Assembly (NCBI GenBank): GCA_963555705.1
Contig: OY743170.1
Span: 33,369,362-33,433,361 of the forward strand
DNA from: Ligustrum vulgare
Taxonomy: Eukaryota > Streptophyta > Magnoliopsida > Lamiales > Oleaceae
Length of the DNA: 64,000 nt
Reading direction: 5' to 3'
Part shown: piece by piece, positions 46,687 to 57,775 of the stretch
Position numbering within the stretch: the first letter of the stretch is position 1
How the letters are laid out: each line of letters begins with the position of its first letter
The notes under the pieces: model-generated
What the model was told of the DNA's origin: nothing
Seen by the model: only the letters and a program-made list of their open reading frames with translations
Databases searched by the model: none
Translations under genes and position numbers: made by a program

Positions 46687-48082
46687 TGATAAATGTATTT
46701 TATACACTTATTTCTATTCTAAAAGTAGGATTTTATATGTTCGTTTGAGAATATTTGCTATTTATTTTGTAGTATTTGTTTATATTTCAGGAATAAACTC
46801 AAAGTCGAGAAAACAATGGAATTGAAGCCAAAATCAAGCAATTGGATGATAAAAGTGTCAAAGTGTGCAAATAAAGAATGGATGAAGTAGATCAAGGGTT
46901 CAATTGGAAGAAAAATTGAAGAAGAAATCAAATTTGAAAAAAAATCAAAAGTTCAGGGACTAAGTTGCAGCAATCGAAAGTTGGAGGACCTGGGATGCAA
47001 ATAAACTTTGAGGACCAACTTAAACTAAATCAAAAGATGAAATTTCCTTCAACCTATAGAACTGTGGGATCACACACTTCAGACGCGCGCAGTCGCATGG
47101 ACCAAAAATCTGGCGATTGGAGCTAAACCTGCAGAAGCTCGTGGTCGCGCAACATGAAACCGTGCCGTCTCACAATAATTTTTTGGGCCACGAGCTGGGC
47201 TTTTTCGCGGATGAAACATTCTTTTCCCCCAAGTAACCTAGACTTCGAGCATATCTATAAATACTAGACTTGGGGCACGAAATCTGGGGGTTCCCAATTT
47301 GCTGAATTCGTGCCAAAACACTGTCAAATTACTAGGGGATCCATACCATGTCAATAGCACAATTGAAGACCAAAGAACAAGAACGGGGTGACATCCTTCT
47401 ATTTTTCTTGTGATTTCTATTCAATTACGTTTATTGGGCTAGGTTCATAATGTTAGAATTGTGATGAAGTTTTGATTTCTTGAATCCATATTTTAATCTA
47501 TTCTTTATTTCATGCAATTTATGGTTTTGAGCAATTGATTCATGTTTTTACTATTATGCAATTACTCAATCACTAGTTGTATGATTTTTGGTGATGATTT
47601 TCTAAGTTCGAAAAATTAGAAATTCCTTAGACAAGTTTAATTTGCCACAAAGTCTGATAGGGGATATAAATATATCCCTATGCTTCATGTTACCTACACA
47701 CAAATCTTGTAATGCTTTTCTATACATTTGGATTCGTCATAGAAATATAGTCGGGTCGCGTATTGGAAAATGTTTTAGTTCTTGTCCGAAAGGGAGTTTT
47801 AACAATATTTGGAATATGAATTGTATTTAAATAATTTGATTAAAATATGGATGATAGAATCAAAATGGATTCATAATTCTAACGCGTTTGTTTTTCATAG
47901 TTTTAATCAAATTTTCTCGTCATATTTTTAAAATTTTTAATTTAGTTTTAAGCCAAAATTTCCAAATTCAAAGTTTTTTTTTAGTTTCGATTAGGGAATA
48001 GTAGTCTAAAATACAATTTGCACAATCCTGTGGAAACGATATTTAGATTCACGTCCACTTTATTACTTGCGCGATCCGTACA
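46687..48082 (+). repeat. 3' LTR of the outer Athila-like element
   Basis: It begins TGATAAATGTATTTTATACA after a PPT-like TTTGGGAGTGT. It has AGTTGCAGCAATCGAAAGTT-type filler and ends in the U5 text CACTTTATTACTTGCGCGAT then CCGTACA. The right end is placed at CCGTACA (48082) and could be up to about 20 bp further. No matching left LTR remains. Confidence 0.8.
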
Positions 48083-48420
48083 ATTGCTCGACCTCATTTA
48101 ATTCTGACGATGGAACATCTGGTGGAGAATGACAAATTGATGGACCGGATTCAGAATTTTCGTGCACGGAGGTTAATAAATTAATCAAGTTGGAGAAGAA
48201 TGATTAAACTTTGTTCAGCTTTGGGGTGCCTTCTTGAGACTGAATTAGTATTGCTTTTAAATTGGTACAGGTTTGATGTTTGATTATGGATCATGTAGTG
48301 TGTAGATATTATTAATCGAAAAGCCCCTGACTTACAAATCAATTAGGTGCATCTAATCCTATGAAAATCCGGTACTTTTGTAATAATACAATGTATAATG
48401 AAGTGAAGATAAAAAAATCG
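48083..48420 (+). other. Possible 3' end of a host gene beyond the LTR
   Basis: A short frame (MEHLVENDKLMDRIQNFRAR, then LIN and TAA at about 48181) followed by UTR-like sequence could be a terminal exon cut off by the LTR. It is too short to identify. Confidence 0.2.
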
Positions 48421-48633
48421 AGGTAACTTACAAGACGAATTTAACATAAACTTAATGGAAGTAAATGTGATTTGCAGTGACAAACAGCAAATATATATGG
48501 TACATGAAAATGGGTATTTGTACTTTATGCAAACAAGATGATCGATATCTTTTAAAAGAATATGTTATGTATGCACTTTTTTCATGTCGTAAATCAAAAT
48601 GTAATCTTTTAAAAAAAAAAAGTTTATAAATTT

Positions 48634-49345
48634 CATATAAAATATTTTATTTTTGGTCAAGGGACTCTTTCTTTTTTGCTACAGTTACAATCAGTAAAGT
48701 CCTTTTTTTTTTTCATATTTATATTAACTGCATACTTTGAAAAATTAATTTAAATTATTATATTAAAAAAATAAGTTTAAAATAAATATGTGACTATCAA
48801 AATGAAATTAGATTGAATACATTAAATTGTAATGAGTCTGCATTTATATTAACTTTTCAAAGCAAAGTGTTTTCATTTATCTCATACAATATTTTATTTT
48901 TCATTGCGGGGCTCTTTCTTTTTTGCTACATTTACAAGCAGTACAATGGTTTTTTTTTTTTTTTTGTTGTTCATATTTACGTTAAACATACTTTGAAAAA
49001 ATTAATTTAAATTACTATATTACAAAAACAAGTTCAAAATAAATATGTGCCTATCAAAATGAAATTGGACTGAATACATTGTATTGTAACGAGTCTGCAT
49101 TTATTAACTTTTCAAAGTAAAGTGTTTTTGCTACATATACAAGCATTAAAATGCTTTTATCCCCATATTTACGTTAAACATACTTTGAAAAGTTAATTTA
49201 AATTAACTTATTAAAAAAACAAGTTCAAAATAAATAAAGTTTTTCACTTTAGCAATAAAGTGTTTTTATTGCTTATAAAATATTTTATTTTTAAATAAGA
49301 GACTTTTTCTTTTTGGCTACATTTACAAGCAGTAAAGTTTCTTTT
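48634..49345 (+). repeat. Tandem repeat, four diverged units of ~185-247 bp
   Basis: Units carry TTTTTTGCTACA.TTACAA.CA at about 48678, 48925, 49130 and 49316. They share ATACTTTGAAAA, TTAATTTAAATTA and AAGTTCAAAATAAATA. Spacing falls 247, 205, 186 bp through internal deletions. Confidence 0.85.
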
Positions 49346-49379
49346 TTTTTATTTTTTTTATTTGGGTTTAGATAGAGTT

Positions 49380-49600
49380 TATTGTTGAATTTGTGATGTT
49401 GAGGAGTTAGGGATTGATGTTGGAAGTTGTTTGAGGTGTTGATTTGATTTTTAAATTATTATGTTGGTTATGATTTTTTTTTTACAGATTGATTAAGTCC
49501 AATTTATAGGGGAGGTTCTGTCGAAATTTCTATAGAATTTTTTACAATAGAATGGAAGGAAAGAAAAGTTAACAAGTCTAAGTTTAGGTTTTACACTTTG
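49380..49600 (+). mobile_element. LTR 3'-end fragment related to the 2.48-kb solo LTR
   Basis: GATTAAGTCCAATTTATAGG, GGTTCTGTCGAAATT and GTTAACAAGTCTAAGTTTAG match 12926-13070 of the solo LTR (GGTTAAGTCCAATTTATAGA and GACTCTGCCGAAATT). Only the last ~220 bp remains. Confidence 0.75.
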
Positions 49601-50164
49601 GGTGAAAACTCATTTTCCTTGGTAGTAAATCTAGCATCTAGCTGACATTTGCTATCGATGCACTTCACGTATCTGGTCTAGTAGATTGATTTAAGACAAG
49701 TCATATCAATTTCTATGAAATCACATTTGAAAGATATAAATGTATTTTGCTTTTAACTCTATTTTTTATTTTTTCTATCATTTATTAAGTAAAGCGTGAC
49801 ATTCACTTATAACTTTGCTCAAATTTGTTATAGGTGTAATTTTGAAGATGGACCGAATTTTGTGATCTAAAGGTGCGCTTATATTGCGGGATGAAGTTGA
49901 TATTCCCATAGTAAAATATTTCTTTTGTCAAATGATGATGTTCTTTTACGAATTTGTTAAACATTATCAACACTTTCTTTCGTGAATTTGTTATTCTATA
50001 TTGTGGATTTATTAGATATTATAAAGACTTTATTTTGTATGGATTTGAAAATTCATAATATATTTACTTTTGTTTTTTATTTAAAGTACCATTTTAATGA
50101 AGTAATTACAAAAATTTGAGTTTTATAAATAATTTGTTCAATAATATTTAATATATATATATAT

Positions 50165-50390
50165 ATAGCAACATTCAAAAAACGTCGTAAAAAGGTTTAC
50201 GGCAACACTCAATAAATGTTGCAAAAGGTTGTTTTAAAAGTTTTTGCAACACTTTAAAAACGTTGCGAAAGGGTTTACGACAACACTCAAAAAACGTTGC
50301 AAAAAGGTCTACGAGAACACTTAATAAACGTTGCAAAGGGGTTTACGGAAACACTTAAAAAACTTTGCAAAAGGATCTACCACAACACAT
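50165..50390. repeat. CACTA-like subterminal repeat array
   Basis: Five to six units of about 43 bp with the imperfect palindrome GCAACACTCAAAAAACGTTGC and linker AAAAGGTTTACG. Such units are characteristic of CACTA (En/Spm) subterminal regions. No transposase or CACTA end was found beside it, so it is a relic or MITE. Confidence 0.7.
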
Positions 50391-50603
50391 AATAAGGAGT
50401 CCTTTTACATTTTAACGATTCTGCATTTATTACTCAGTGACCATTGAGAGGATTCATTACAAATAAGGAGTCCTTTTATATTTTCAACATTTTGCCTTTG
50501 AGTAGTGTATTGTTAAATTTCAGTTTACCTGAATTATTTGAATAGCTTTTCTTTTGTTTTTCTCCAGAATTCTTTACTTTTGCTTTATTCGCATTTGTAG
50601 TTG

Positions 50604-50605
<2 letters not shown>

Positions 50606-50657
<52 letters not shown>
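50606..50657. repeat. (AT)n microsatellite
   Basis: About 52 bp of AT dinucleotides. Confidence 0.95.
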
Positions 50658-50659
<2 letters not shown>

Positions 50660-50759
50660 TTGTGGTGTATGGAAGAATGATGGTGATGAAATGAATGAAT
50701 ATATCAGTTAATAATAAATAGGACATTTATATAATTTTATTTGTGAGTATTTAAGTACA

Positions 50760-52130
50760 TTAGTATTTCACCAATGCGATGTACATGTCGAAACATATAA
50801 TTTTGATTTTAACATTTTCTATTTTTTTTTAATTATATGTCAAATATGTGTATAATGAAATAGATAGAAAAATAATAAAATGATACTGTAATTAATTGAG
50901 TTGCAATGTTTCCACTATAAAATTTGAAAAACTTTTATATAAACTACATTTGTAGTTGAGTTTGTTTTATTTTCATCTTTGTGGTAAATGATCTTCTTTG
51001 AACCACTGCAATTTGTCACTTTAGAGACTGTAAAGTACAACTGTCTATGGTTGAACACCGACTCCTTTAAATAAAGACCAACCTTGAAAAGTGATTTCCC
51101 TTTAAAAAAGTTATGAGAAAAAGTTGTAAACTAAAATAACATAAATATTTAATCATTAGATAATAAGTTTGAAAATAATTTTTGTTTTTACTTACAAAAT
51201 AAAAGAAAATAATTTTAAAAATATACATTAAATTATTGCTACAAAAATTACTTTAACTATTTAATTTAAAAAAATAATAAAAATTATTTTAAAAAGTAAA
51301 AAATTTAATAAGTTTAGGTAAATATAGTAGTGGTTCGAATATAATTCAAATGCAAACTTAAACAGTCAACACATGAATTAATCAAATAGTTAATCATATT
51401 GTAATCAACATTTATTAACCAAATAAATATTAGTCAAATAGTTAACAACATTGTATTAACACACCATGTTCATACTGAACCACTAAATATTAACCAAATA
51501 GTTAATTATATTGTAATCAAATATTTATTAACAAAATATAGTTAACATAAAAATTTAATCATTACATAATAAGTCCATGTTTGATATTCATTAAAAAGAA
51601 AAAAATATTTTTATTATAATATTCAATTTTAATTACATATTTCAATATTAAAGTATTCTACACATAAATCCAAATTTTTTTTTTCATTTTCAACCACACA
51701 AAATCACATCAATCACTATTCAATTCAAAGCATTTTTAAATAATGTACATCAAGTTTGGAAATAATTTTTGTTCTTACTTAACAAAAATAAAAGGGAGAA
51801 TAATTTTAAAAATATACATCTAGAAAAGTGTTGCTACAAAAATTGCTTAACTATTTAATTTAAAATTTTAATAAACTTGGGTAAATTTAATAGTGGTTTG
51901 AAAATAATTCAAATGCAAACTTAAATGGTCAAGCATTCATTAACCAAATAAATATTTATCAAATAATTAATCATATTGTAGTCAAACATTAATTAATCAA
52001 ATATTTAACCAAATTGTGTTCACATTGCACAACTAAATATTAACTTTATAGTTAAATCACATTATGTTCACACCATGTGTTCACACTAAACCATTACCTT
52101 ACTTTTATATATATATATATATAGAAAGAA
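50760..52130 (-). mobile_element. Non-autonomous Helitron, reverse orientation
   Basis: On the minus strand the 3' end is TACATCGCATTGGTGAAATA then CTAA/T at 50760, closely matching the other Helitron ends here. The 5' end near 52125-52130 is TCTATATATATATATATAAA then AGTAAGG. The interior consists of two diverged direct copies (about 51120-51520 and 51540-52030) sharing AAATAATTTTTGTT.TTACTT and GGTTTGAAAATAATTCAAAT-type text. Non-coding. The exact 5' base is uncertain. Confidence 0.7.
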
Positions 52131-52174
52131 TAAAGATATAAAGATACGAAAGTTGTGGTGCACCAAACATTTAT

Positions 52175-52194
52175 TGTGGTGATAATATAATCCC
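52175..52194 (-). mobile_element. Isolated MULE-type terminal repeat
   Basis: TGTGGTGATAATATAATCCC is the inverted equivalent of the left terminus of the element at 52840 and shows a second, incomplete copy of the same family. Confidence 0.6.
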
Positions 52195-52839
52195 ACTTCA
52201 ATCAAACATTTTCAATTGACATATTTCTCTAAAAAATAATTTTAACCAATTTTTTCATATTTTCAATAAAACACAACTAAATTGTAATTAAATTAGTTGA
52301 AATCAAAATACATGGTACGTAATATTCCCAAAAATGAGTGAATAAAACCATTTACAATTTTATATTCATATGTCTATATTTAATATATGTAATTTTGTCA
52401 TTAATTACTAATTACTAATATTAAATAACGAATATTTTTTTTTAATGCCAGATACATCTATAATTGAAGTTATAATTGGAGTATATTATTTTTCGTCATT
52501 TTGTAGCAAAATATATAGATATGTACAGTACAATTAGTGAGAAAATGTACTTCATATTAATAATCACGTAATTATTTGATTTTTAATTATGTTAATATTT
52601 ATCTACTTTTATCATTAATAAAATCATTTTCTTCATATTATCGTGACATCAGTTTCTAATGAATGTTAGCATAAATCATGTTAATATGTTGAATTTTATA
52701 TTAACTATATACTAATTCAATTACTAAATAAATTGTGTCACTATAAAATTGTGTATAATTCATTTGTAAGTAATTTAAAAGGGATAATTTGATTAATTAA
52801 ATTTATATTTCCATGAGTAATTATTACGACTTTTTATAT

Positions 52840-53873
52840 GGGGAATTATATTATCACCACAAATTTTACTTATTATACCACATTCTAATTCCACCACAAT
52901 TAAAATATATTTTCAATAAATACACCACGTCAAATTTACAATTATATCCTTAATTCAATAAAAATAAAAATTTAGTATTGTAGTGTACCATCCCACTTAC
53001 CACTATTAACTCTATTTTCCTTAACCCATAGCCTCCTTCCTCCACCACCCCTAAACCTCCCCATCAAACAGACACCAATGACCAACCCCTCCAACCTTTC
53101 TTACAACAACCACTGACAAGTAAGAGTTTTTCAATTGCTAAGAGAAAATACTCCTTGGATATGTATCCACTACTTGGTTTCTCTTATAGTGGATATGTAG
53201 CGACGAAAATGAAGTCAGAGCTTGGATAATTATGAAATGAGTTTTTTGCAATATATTACTTCGGAAAAAAAAGCTCAGGCTTTCTTTTTGTTTATTAAAA
53301 TTGTGAAAAGGGTTTTTGCCACTCTTTTACAGAAATTGATTATGAGTTTTCTAGAACATTCAAAGTTATTTTCAACTCAAAACTTTCCACAATAATTTCA
53401 CAATTCTACTAATATAAAACGCATACGGGTGAAGTAAGTTGGTGGTGATGAAATATGCCGTAATTCTTCATCCAGTTCCCAAAAAGAAGAAAGATGTGTT
53501 TAGGTATTTCGTGGTAGAAAAGAGAGAAATATAATCTCAAGGATAGAAAGAAACAACCGAAATGAAGGCAAACATTTATGGCTTTTTTTTTTTCGTCATA
53601 TTAATTGTCAAGGAATGATTTTCTTTATGGCGATGAGATGACAATCAAGGAGGTGGAGATGGTTATGATGATGGTGGAGGTGGAGGTGGAGGTGGTGGAG
53701 ACAAAATGTTGTGGGGTAGGTAGAAATTAGGGATAGAATTTCTATTAAGAAAATAGTGAGATAAAATTAAAAAGTTGTTTATGTCATTTTATTAATGTCT
53801 ATTTTTATACATAAGGAATATATTTAAAAATGTGGTATGAAAAATAATTTTTGTGGTGGTAATATAGTTAGCC
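52840..53873. mobile_element. MULE-like non-autonomous element, 1,034 bp
   Basis: The left end is GGGGAATTATATTATCACCA and the right end, reversed, is GGCTAACTATATTACCACCA. Similarity continues through ATACCACATT for about 50 bp. Nine-base flanks TTTTTATAT (52831-52839) and TTTTCATAT (53874-53882) differ at one position, fitting a Mutator-type target duplication. The interior holds a CCACC-rich tract (about 53030-53100) and a GGTGG-rich tract (about 53648-53700) but no gene. Confidence 0.8.
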
Positions 53874-53999
53874 TTTTCATATTTACACCTTATGTGCAGG
53901 GTACTATGATATCTGTGATCCTATATGCGTGTGAATATGAGGTGCAAAGTTCTGGTATGAAGAAAGAGTTAGGAAACAATATTGTTAAAATAAGAATGA

Positions 54000-55800
54000 G
54001 CATTTCATAGAAATACTCAATAGACTCATTGCCAATTAATTAATCTACATTATAATTGAACACATAAACGCAGGTTCTTTAGAAATCATAGGGTGTTGAT
54101 AGTCTCTTCTCGTGCATTAAAGCACATGGCTTCTCTTTGAAAAATCATAGGCTCTTTAAAATCATTGGGTGTGGGTAATCTCATCTCGTGCACTTAAGGC
54201 ACATAAGTTATGCATAACATTATCATTTATCTTGTAAGATATTCTCTTCTTTTTCATGCATAAAAGCATATAAGTTATGATAAACATAACAACATAAATA
54301 TTTCATAAGAAATATATTCTCGTCTCATTTCATGAAATAAATTGCACATAAGTCACATAAAATACACATTCACATGCAATCACAATTTAAATCAATTAAT
54401 AGGGGCGCGAGTGCAAAATCGAGCGGGAATGACTTCAACCTTTTAAATCTCCGTACGCCTCATCTAGCCAAATAGAAAATAAGTTAAATTAGTCTTTTGA
54501 GATTTATAGTTTAAAAATAACAATTTAAAATTTAAGGACTGAAATTGCTGATTTTGAAGTTGGAGGACTAAAATAAATACTTTAAATCTGTAGGGGCTGA
54601 AATAACCCAATTTAAAAACTGAAAGGATTAATGAACATGCTTTTCAAAATACAGGGACTAAAATAAAAGCTTTTAAAACTCGGGGACTGAAATGGCAATT
54701 TAATAAAAACTTTTAATAAAACAAATATCTCTCTCCCTTTCTCATTCAAATTAGAGAAGAAAAGAGAGAGAGAGAGAGAGAGAGAGAGCGATGGTGACGG
54801 GTTTGGAGCCGTTGCCCGCGTCGTTGCCAGCGATGGTGTTGACGCCACAAAGAGGTGACGCCGGACGGTGGTAGGGTGCGTGGGAGGAAGATTTTGGGCT
54901 GTTTTTGTGTGGGTTGGTGCGAAGAACCGAAAGGAACTCAAAGCTTGGGTTCGGATTTGCTATGGTTTCCTGCGAGCTTACCGGCAATCAAGGTAAGGGA
55001 CAGTTTTTCTTGGTCTATTTCTGGGTTTATTTCTTAATTTGGGTTTGATTTTGGCTGATTAATGGGGATTTTGCAGAAAGCAGTGGAGGTGTGGTTGGTG
55101 GTTCAATGGAGCTTGGGTCCAGGCGCTGTGGTGATGGTGCATTGATATGGTGAAGTTGGTGTGTGGTTTAGAGTTCAACTTGGCCAGGTGTGGTGACAGT
55201 GTAGTGTGACGGTGGTGGTGGCTGCTCAAGTCGCGGTGGTTGTTGGTTTAGGGTAGTGGCAGAGGCCGGTTGAGGTGATGATGATGATGATTCAAATAGT
55301 GTATAGAGGGGACTGTGGTTGTGTCTGATCGAGGAGGTGGTGGTGTCTATTGAGGCTTGGTGGTTGTTGAAATTAGCAGCTTGAAGTTAAGTGTGTGAAT
55401 ATTTTGAATGGAGCTCAACAGAGGAGGTGGAGAGGAAATTACCTGGCTGCGTGAGGAGGCTGGTTGATGAGGAATGAGTTTGGTGCTGTTTGATGGTGAT
55501 TGTATAGTTGATGGAAGTTGGTGGAAGTAGGTTATATTAGGATTTGTATTTTGTTGAACAAGAATAATTTGAAAATAAGGCATGTGAATTCAACTGAGTC
55601 GGAAAATGAATATGATAAAATGAGTTTAACACAATTTGGAATTGAAAATAATTTTGAAATAAATAAAATAATATAATTTTAGAAACTCGGAACTTATTTA
55701 AAATTGAATTGGACTCGATTTTATATATTGACTCGAAATACTCGACTCGGCTAGACAAACACGTCATAACTTTAAATTTAAAATGGGTGAGATCGCAGCG
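54000..55800 (+). mobile_element. Probable LTR-derived sequence (gypsy), limits unclear
   Basis: Repeated GGGACTGAAATGGC / GGGACTAAAATAAA motifs, AATAGGGGCGCGAGTGCAAA, a GA microsatellite (54763-54789), then a GC-richer stretch resemble the promoter-leader part of long plant gypsy LTRs. No termini, PBS or target duplication identified. The small open frames inside are low-complexity. Confidence 0.4.
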
Positions 55801-55861
55801 ACACTTGTTCATAATTTAAAAATAATTATTTAATACGTGAAAATTCCTTGATCACTACATC

Positions 55862-56990
55862 AGCATTACGTCTAGCAATTTCAATGCATCATCAATCCGC
55901 CCAGATTTCAATATAGCATCAATAAGTAAATTCACCACATGGGTGTTTCTCAAACTGGGGTGCATCATTAGACGAATTCTTGAACCACTATGGCTTGACC
56001 AACGCGTAGATGTGTCAATCCGGGTAGTCCGGGCTGGGTCAGCTCGCCAACATAAAAGACCGGTAACGGCCAGCTTACAAAAAAGTCCACCCACTGCGGG
56101 TTCCGGGTTAGTTCTGGGTAAGCCCACAAATTTTGAACTACAACCCAGGCCCGTCAGCTGGCCCATGCAGGTCGCGATTCGTTCTGATTTTACCTGTATG
56201 AATAAAAACATAGATTTTTTCATATTTATAGCAATTTTTCTTTGTCAAAATTCTAAATACAAAATGATTAAAATGATAAAGTCATATTTATACAATAAAA
56301 TATTTACATAGAATTTAAATTTATATTTTATGTTACATGAATTACTTCTAAATTTACAAATTTAAACAAAACATAACAAAATAACAATTAAATGTTAAAT
56401 GTATTTCTAATTACTATTATTAAAGAGCATTACGTTTCTTAGTTATTAGGGAGAAAAAAAAAGATTTTACTTTAAAAGTTGTATTAGAATTTCTAGAAGA
56501 AGGGAGATTTTCAATATTACCTATTTATTAAAAACATTTTTTTTTTCATTGGCCAGCGGGTTAACCGCGGCTCGCGAAGGTTTGACCTGCGAAACCCGTA
56601 ATTCACAACTTCTTGACCCGTGAACCGCCCGCACGGGTCACGGGTCTGTCCGCGGTCCGTGGTTGATTTGGGCTGGTTTTCAAGGGTCTGGTCGACTGTC
56701 CGTCTTGACACCTCTATAGAAACGCGTTTGATAAGGAGGGTGGAGGCAGATTGTGAGCTGAATCTCAGTGTTTATGAACAATTTGGAAGATTTAACTTTA
56801 CACTGAGTTTATCAAAGAGGATTACCGGATTAGTCACTGGAAGCGCAGTTGCTGCTAATATTGATTGTGAGCTGAATTTTTTCATCTTTTGATAGAACAA
56901 AAAAGCTCGTAAATCTTGCTCACCGAGTCGGAATGCTCATGCAGCGCTTGCTCAAAAATAGCTTGGAAAATGAAGGTGAGGGAGGAGGTT
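55862..56990 (-). pseudogene. Pentatricopeptide repeat (PPR) gene relic split by a hAT element
   Basis: PPR proteins bind organellar RNA. The minus-strand frame at about 55862-55975 reads HPSLRNTHVVNLLIDAILKS then GRIDDALKLLDVML, a clear PPR unit. Beyond the inserted element (56007-56716) minus-strand sequence near 56725-56770 reads SASTLLIKR, and near 56905-56975 AIFEQALHEHSDSVSKIYEL, plausible earlier N-terminal parts. Stops (TGA after CSIKR, TAA near 56777) and at least one frame change near 55975 break it. A short internal duplication (ATTCAGCTCACAATC) occurs near 56745 and 56870. The rest of the gene is missing below 55860. Confidence 0.7.
56007..56716. mobile_element. Short non-autonomous hAT element, ~710 bp
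   Basis: The left end is TAGATGTGTCAATCCGGG and the right end, reversed, TAGAGGTGTCAAGACGG, similar to the hAT at 28021 (TAGG.[AG]TGTCAA). GC-rich subterminal motifs (CCCGCACGGGTCACGGGTCT) occur inside the right end. AACGCG flanks it on both sides, but on the right it is offset by four bases, so the 8-bp target duplication is unclear. It lies within the PPR relic. Confidence 0.75.
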
Positions 56991-57645
56991 AAGTTGGGTT
57001 GGGGAATCTGTATTTGACATGGTTAAACAATTTGAGCGCAATTTGGTGGTTGGTGGTTTGGGCTGCGGGATGATTAGGTTGTTGGGGAAAGGGATGGGTG
57101 CTTCAATCGATGCGGGGGGTGGTGGTGGTGGTTGACGCAGCTGCTAATTATGGTGGTGCGGGTGTTGAGCGAGAAGAAGGAGAAGTGGTACAAGTGCTGT
57201 GTTGTGCTGAGCAGGAAGAAGGAGAAGGAGAAGGAGCGGTGGTGTGGGTGCTAAGTGGGGGAGAAGAACAGTATTTTTCAATATTTTTCTTGAAACAGTT
57301 ATTTGTGCAATTGATCCTGAAAATGTAATATGTAGTGCAATTATTCCAAATTTTAATCTAAGTGTCAGAGTTAAAAGATCTATCTCTATTACATACTTCA
57401 TTGGATCTACAACTTTTCAATCATATATAATTCATTAATGTCTCAAAATTTACAAAAAAAAATCTGCTTTTAAATTCAACAAAATAAGGATTTATTGTTG
57501 TCGAGCTAATTTCATATTTAAATTAAATATAGTTTTTCCATTAAAATAGCATTACGTACTTAGATAGTATAACTCCTTACTCATAGCTCCCCCACGAAAG
57601 ATAGCCTCATTACATTAAGAGAACTCAATCCTTATACGAGTTATG

Positions 57646-57775
57646 CTATTTGTACACGGACATTTAATAGAATTTTGTACAGATGGTCATTTGGCGCTTT
57701 TTTTTTGGCAAAAAAGAAAAGTAATCAACCATACAGGTGCTGTTGAGCACCTGTACGGAATTCCTGTACAAATAG
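57646..57775. repeat. 130-bp inverted-repeat mini-element with inner hairpin
   Basis: Outer inverted repeat CTATTTGTACA (57646-57656) and TGTACAAATAG (57765-57775). Inside is a 10-bp perfect stem with 4-base loop, TACAGGTGCT-GTTG-AGCACCTGTA. Small MITE-like; no target duplication recognised. Confidence 0.65.

Larger units (their letters stand above)
26031..48082 (+). mobile_element. Old Athila-like element hosting two nested insertions
   Basis: The pieces in order: truncated gag-protease (26031-27580), post-pol stem-loop (27814-27831), non-coding 3' region (27832-28020, 31168-33430, 46112-46686), PPT-like TTTGGGAGTGT and 3' LTR (46687 to about 48082). The hAT element (28021-31167) and young Athila-like element (33431-46111) interrupt it. 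Each carries clean target duplications, so the pieces join when both are removed. Excluding the insertions it is about 6.2 kb. The 5' LTR, PBS and N-terminal gag are gone, replaced by the chromovirus fragment at the 26030 junction. Confidence 0.75.

Noticed and set aside
54855..55583. Small open frames in the GC-richer stretch
   Set aside because: Low-complexity composition in both strands and no recognisable domain; more likely LTR leader.
57098..57401. Glycine/glutamate-rich frames
   Set aside because: They come from GGTGGT and GAAGGAGAA repeats; no start context or domain.
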